64,000 bases of DNA from Artemisia argyi (Eukaryota > Streptophyta > Magnoliopsida > Asterales > Asteraceae): NCBI GenBank assembly GCA_030686995.1, contig CM060709.1, positions 11,740,872 to 11,804,871 of the forward strand, read 5' to 3'. A program made the translations under genes and the position numbers. The notes beneath the pieces are model-generated. The model did not search any database. It saw only the letters and a list, made by a program, of their open reading frames with translations, and was not told where the DNA came from. Every line of letters begins with the position of its first letter. The stretch's first letter is position 1. Shown here piece by piece: positions 62,801 through 64,000 of the stretch.

Positions 62801-64000
62801 CAGTCCCCAGAACTCTTAGCTGATTCAAATCCTGATTCAAAAAATAGCATTTACTCTCATCAAATGCAACTAAAACTTTATTGTCTTTGGCAAGTTTGTG
62901 AACAGAAATTAAGGTGATACAATATTCTGGTATAACCAATACATCAAAAAGAGTTAAAGAATTGGATAGTTTGAGATTTCCAATCTTTGAAATAAAGGCT
63001 TCAGTCCCATTGGGATGTCCCACCTTTATTTTAAGATGTGAAACATCAATGACATTAACCAATTCTTTATCTGAATATGTCATGTGTTGGTTGGCACCAG
63101 AATCAATGACTTTGCTATTAAAAACTAATTTTGAATGAGCATTATTATTAGAACAGAAAAATTTATGAAAATTTTGATTAAAAACCTTGCTGTTATTATA
63201 TACAGTACCTGCCATATTGGCCTGCACATTCTTTCCAGAAATGGAATTTTCTTTGATGAGAGAAATGAGAGTAGAAAGCTGTTCTTCAGTAAAACCAGAA
63301 GAACCAGAACTAGAAGATGAACCAGAACCCGAAGCAACAGAATTGTTGTTAGTAAATTTTTTGTTGTTCTGAGGTTTGTAGGTGTTACTCTTTTTAGCAA
63401 AATTGGGAGGATACCCAATCAATTTAAAACATCTTTCTTTGGTATGACCACTATACCCACAATTTTCACAAGTAATGGTGGAACCAGAACTAGTATTGGG
63501 GTTTCTCCTGTAGTCAGAAATTCTATTAAAATTAGCAGAAGCATTATTAGTCTGATTTGAAGAGACTACACTGGAGAGATTAGGTTGATTCAGAGTTCTG
63601 GAAGAGAAAGCAGAGTTATGAGGTCTGCTGGAACTTCCAGCAACAACATTCCTATGAGATTCCTCACTACTGATAATAGCATAAGCACCTTTCACATCAG
63701 GCAACGGGTCTCTAGATAAAATATTACTCCTAATTTGCATGTAAGTATCATCAAGACCCATTAGAAATTGCATAAGTTTCATCATTTGATTATGCCTTTT
63801 AAAGTCATCAGCAGCATGACAAGTGCATCTAGGAAGTTTAACCATAGCATCAAACTGTTTCCAAAGAGTACTTAATTTGTTAAAATACTCAGACACACTA
63901 GAACCATTTTGAGTTAAGGAATGTATTTTATGGTGCAAATTGAAAGTCACAGATCCATCAACTCTATCAAAAGTCTCTTTTAACTCATTCCAAACATCAC
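59772..64000 (-). CDS. Copia Gag-Pol polyprotein, 5' end off-window
   Basis: One uninterrupted frame of at least 1,400 codons with the Copia domain order. Numbering from 63950: Gag with zinc knuckle C-X2-C-X4-H-X4-C (161-174); aspartic protease DSG (283-285); integrase HHCC (H414, H419, C442, C445) and D472, D535, E571 with D-35-E spacing; reverse transcriptase with QLDVNNAFL (about 968) and YVDD (1054-1057); RNase H with YSDADW, TEAEY and HCDS (1219-1300). The frame is also open upstream of 63950 to the window edge (KETFDRVDGSV), so the GTG at 63950 is not the start. The stop (59772-59774) lies inside the 3' LTR. No frameshift was seen, so the element may be young. Confidence 0.9.
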   Translation of the reverse strand, partial: DVWNELKETFDRVDGSVTFNLHHKIHSLTQNGSSVSEYFNKLSTLWKQFDAMVKLPRCTCHAADDFKRHNQMMKLMQFLMGLDDTYMQIRSNILSRDPLPDVKGAYAIISSEESHRNVVAGSSSRPHNSAFSSRTLNQPNLSSVVSSNQTNNASANFNRISDYRRNPNTSSGSTITCENCGYSGHTKERCFKLIGYPPNFAKKSNTYKPQNNKKFTNNNSVASGSGSSSSSGSSGFTEEQLSTLISLIKENSISGKNVQANMAGTVYNNSKVFNQNFHKFFCSNNNAHSKLVFNSKVIDSGANQHMTYSDKELVNVIDVSHLKIKVGHPNGTEAFISKIGNLKLSNSLTLFDVLVIPEYCITLISVHKLAKDNKVLVAFDESKCYFLNQDLNQLRVLGTGNQCDGLYYFNNQGIQSNSTITSFLSQHDWHCRLGHPAEPVMNILKYSLKFDSKRDVMCEICHRAKQTRKPFPLSDHISSALGELVHLDLWGPYKIPSSEGYKYFLTIVDDYTRAVWVYLIKTKDEVPYYINMFYNLIENQFNKKIKAFRSDNGTEFVNQSVNKLCVDKGITHQTSCAYTPQQNGIAERKHRHLLNVARSLMFQGGIPLKMWSECVLTATYLINRLPSSVLKGKSPYEMIYNEKPILDHLRVFGCLCYATVLNNSDKMSSRSEKCVLIGYSNVKKGYKLYSLDKHHVIFSRDVQFYENVFPFKGANADKTDSTSKNVFQDLNHLNFFDMEYPEIPSDEESSLNRDFQSRREGSCSPLPGSNENTMDPSLYNEDDVQNGEHIVAGEDEVAATLEENNNDSEGSLDKNPNTSSQDIPSLRRSSRTSVFPKNYNEFVVDSKVKYGLEKYVNYSKLSPENFCFATQLNKISEPNSFVEASKYPHWVDAMNDEMEALNKNDTYEITELPPGRKAIGNKWVWKIKFKSNGEVDRYKARLVVKGCNQKEGVDFDETFSPVVKMVTIRCLLVVAIHNSWPVFQLDVNNAFLYGDLEETVYMKLPEGYFSKDDTRVCRLKKSLYGLKQAPRQWNAKLTAALIENGFSQSKSDYSLYTKSDNGIFLALLVYVDDIIITGNSVAEIEKFKAFLRSKFMIKDLGKLKYFLGIEVNDIENGICLNQRKYCLDLLSEYGMLACKPAKTPLPSKLALTIEPTNNDPVLNNITDYQKLMGKLIYLTHTRPDISYAVHCLSQFMHSPLQSHLKTAFKILRYLKGSPGMGIQITKESGMSLEAYSDADWAKCIVTRRSVTGYCVFLNKTLVSWKSKKQPTLSKSSTEAEYRALASATSEVIWILKILRDSKFENFLPVPLHCDSNSAIKIAANPVFHERTKHLEIDLHREKILRGVIKTVKVDSANQIADVLTKGLDTDQHNALIKKLGLIDIYQISDEGGILEERTHLSSGKNLRD

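Larger units (their letters stand above)
59346..64000 (-). mobile_element. Ty1/Copia LTR retrotransposon, minus strand, right end off-window
   Basis: The 3' LTR (in element sense) is 59346-59818, starting tgtagaaaaacg and ending cttcttcca on the + strand. A polypurine tract GATGAAGGGGGGA lies just inside it. The polyprotein follows on the minus strand and continues past 64000, so the other LTR and the primer-binding site are not seen. Copy A continues gtacatg-ttactatg where the element starts after gtacatg, which fixes the insertion point in intron 8 of copy C. Probable 5-bp target: acatg. Confidence 0.85.

Noticed and set aside
62190..63418. Plus- and minus-strand small frames over the Copia element
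   Set aside because: They are shadows of the polyprotein frame in other phases.

Overview
The window is plant nuclear DNA, most likely from a eudicot with a transposon-rich genome. It is AT-rich, its recognisable protein-coding pieces are split by GT..AG introns, and most of the space is transposable elements of nearly every plant class: CACTA, Helitron, Harbinger, MULE, Stowaway, LINE, SINE, Copia and a miniature LTR element. The species is not determined; an asterid is only a guess. Few of the predicted reading frames are real genes.

The host-gene backbone is a family of broken or truncated copies of a peroxisomal beta-oxidation multifunctional protein gene (AIM1/MFP-like). Copy C (from 52175, + strand) has exons 1-8 open and correctly phased and runs off the right side inside a Copia element. 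Copy A (6625-8732, + strand) has exons 2-9 plus a tiny last exon ending in the peroxisomal tripeptide SRI, with the dehydrogenase half missing and a 4-bp insertion at the exon 2 donor. Copy B (9889-about 12620) keeps intron 1 sequence and the last-exon region. Copy D (43970-44726) keeps exon 2. Two isolated fragments of the dehydrogenase half lie at 25081 and 30571. All exon joins were read by eye.

Layout. 1-4508: CACTA ends and a broken LINE lying in what was intron 1 of copy A. 4509-9060: copy A. 9061-13349: relic B with two SINEs and MITEs. 13350-22427: a Harbinger-like element, recognised from an empty site at 27694, holding a minisatellite into which a minus-strand Helitron (15272-18170) and a gene-carrying CACTA (18232-21048, with exons of SMU2/RED and cytosolic GAPDH) inserted. 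22428-25192 and about 26780-30670: a tandem duplication carrying a lycopene epsilon-cyclase exon, a dehydrogenase-half AIM1 exon and an unidentified gene end. 30743-34902: a CACTA with a nested Helitron and a second CACTA remnant. 35524-43117: Helitrons, repeats and an inverted duplication of an ADP/ATP carrier fragment (37690-38190). 43118-52036: copy D and a chain of elements inserted in (TA)n tracts. 52037-59345: copy C with a MULE in intron 1 and a miniature LTR element in intron 2. 59346-64000: a minus-strand Copia retrotransposon with one long open polyprotein frame, inserted in intron 8 of copy C.

The genes do not form an operon or pathway cluster. The biological interest lies in how a bifunctional enzyme gene was cut down to a hydratase-only reading frame that still ends in a peroxisomal signal, and in how several transposons here carry, invert or split host exons.
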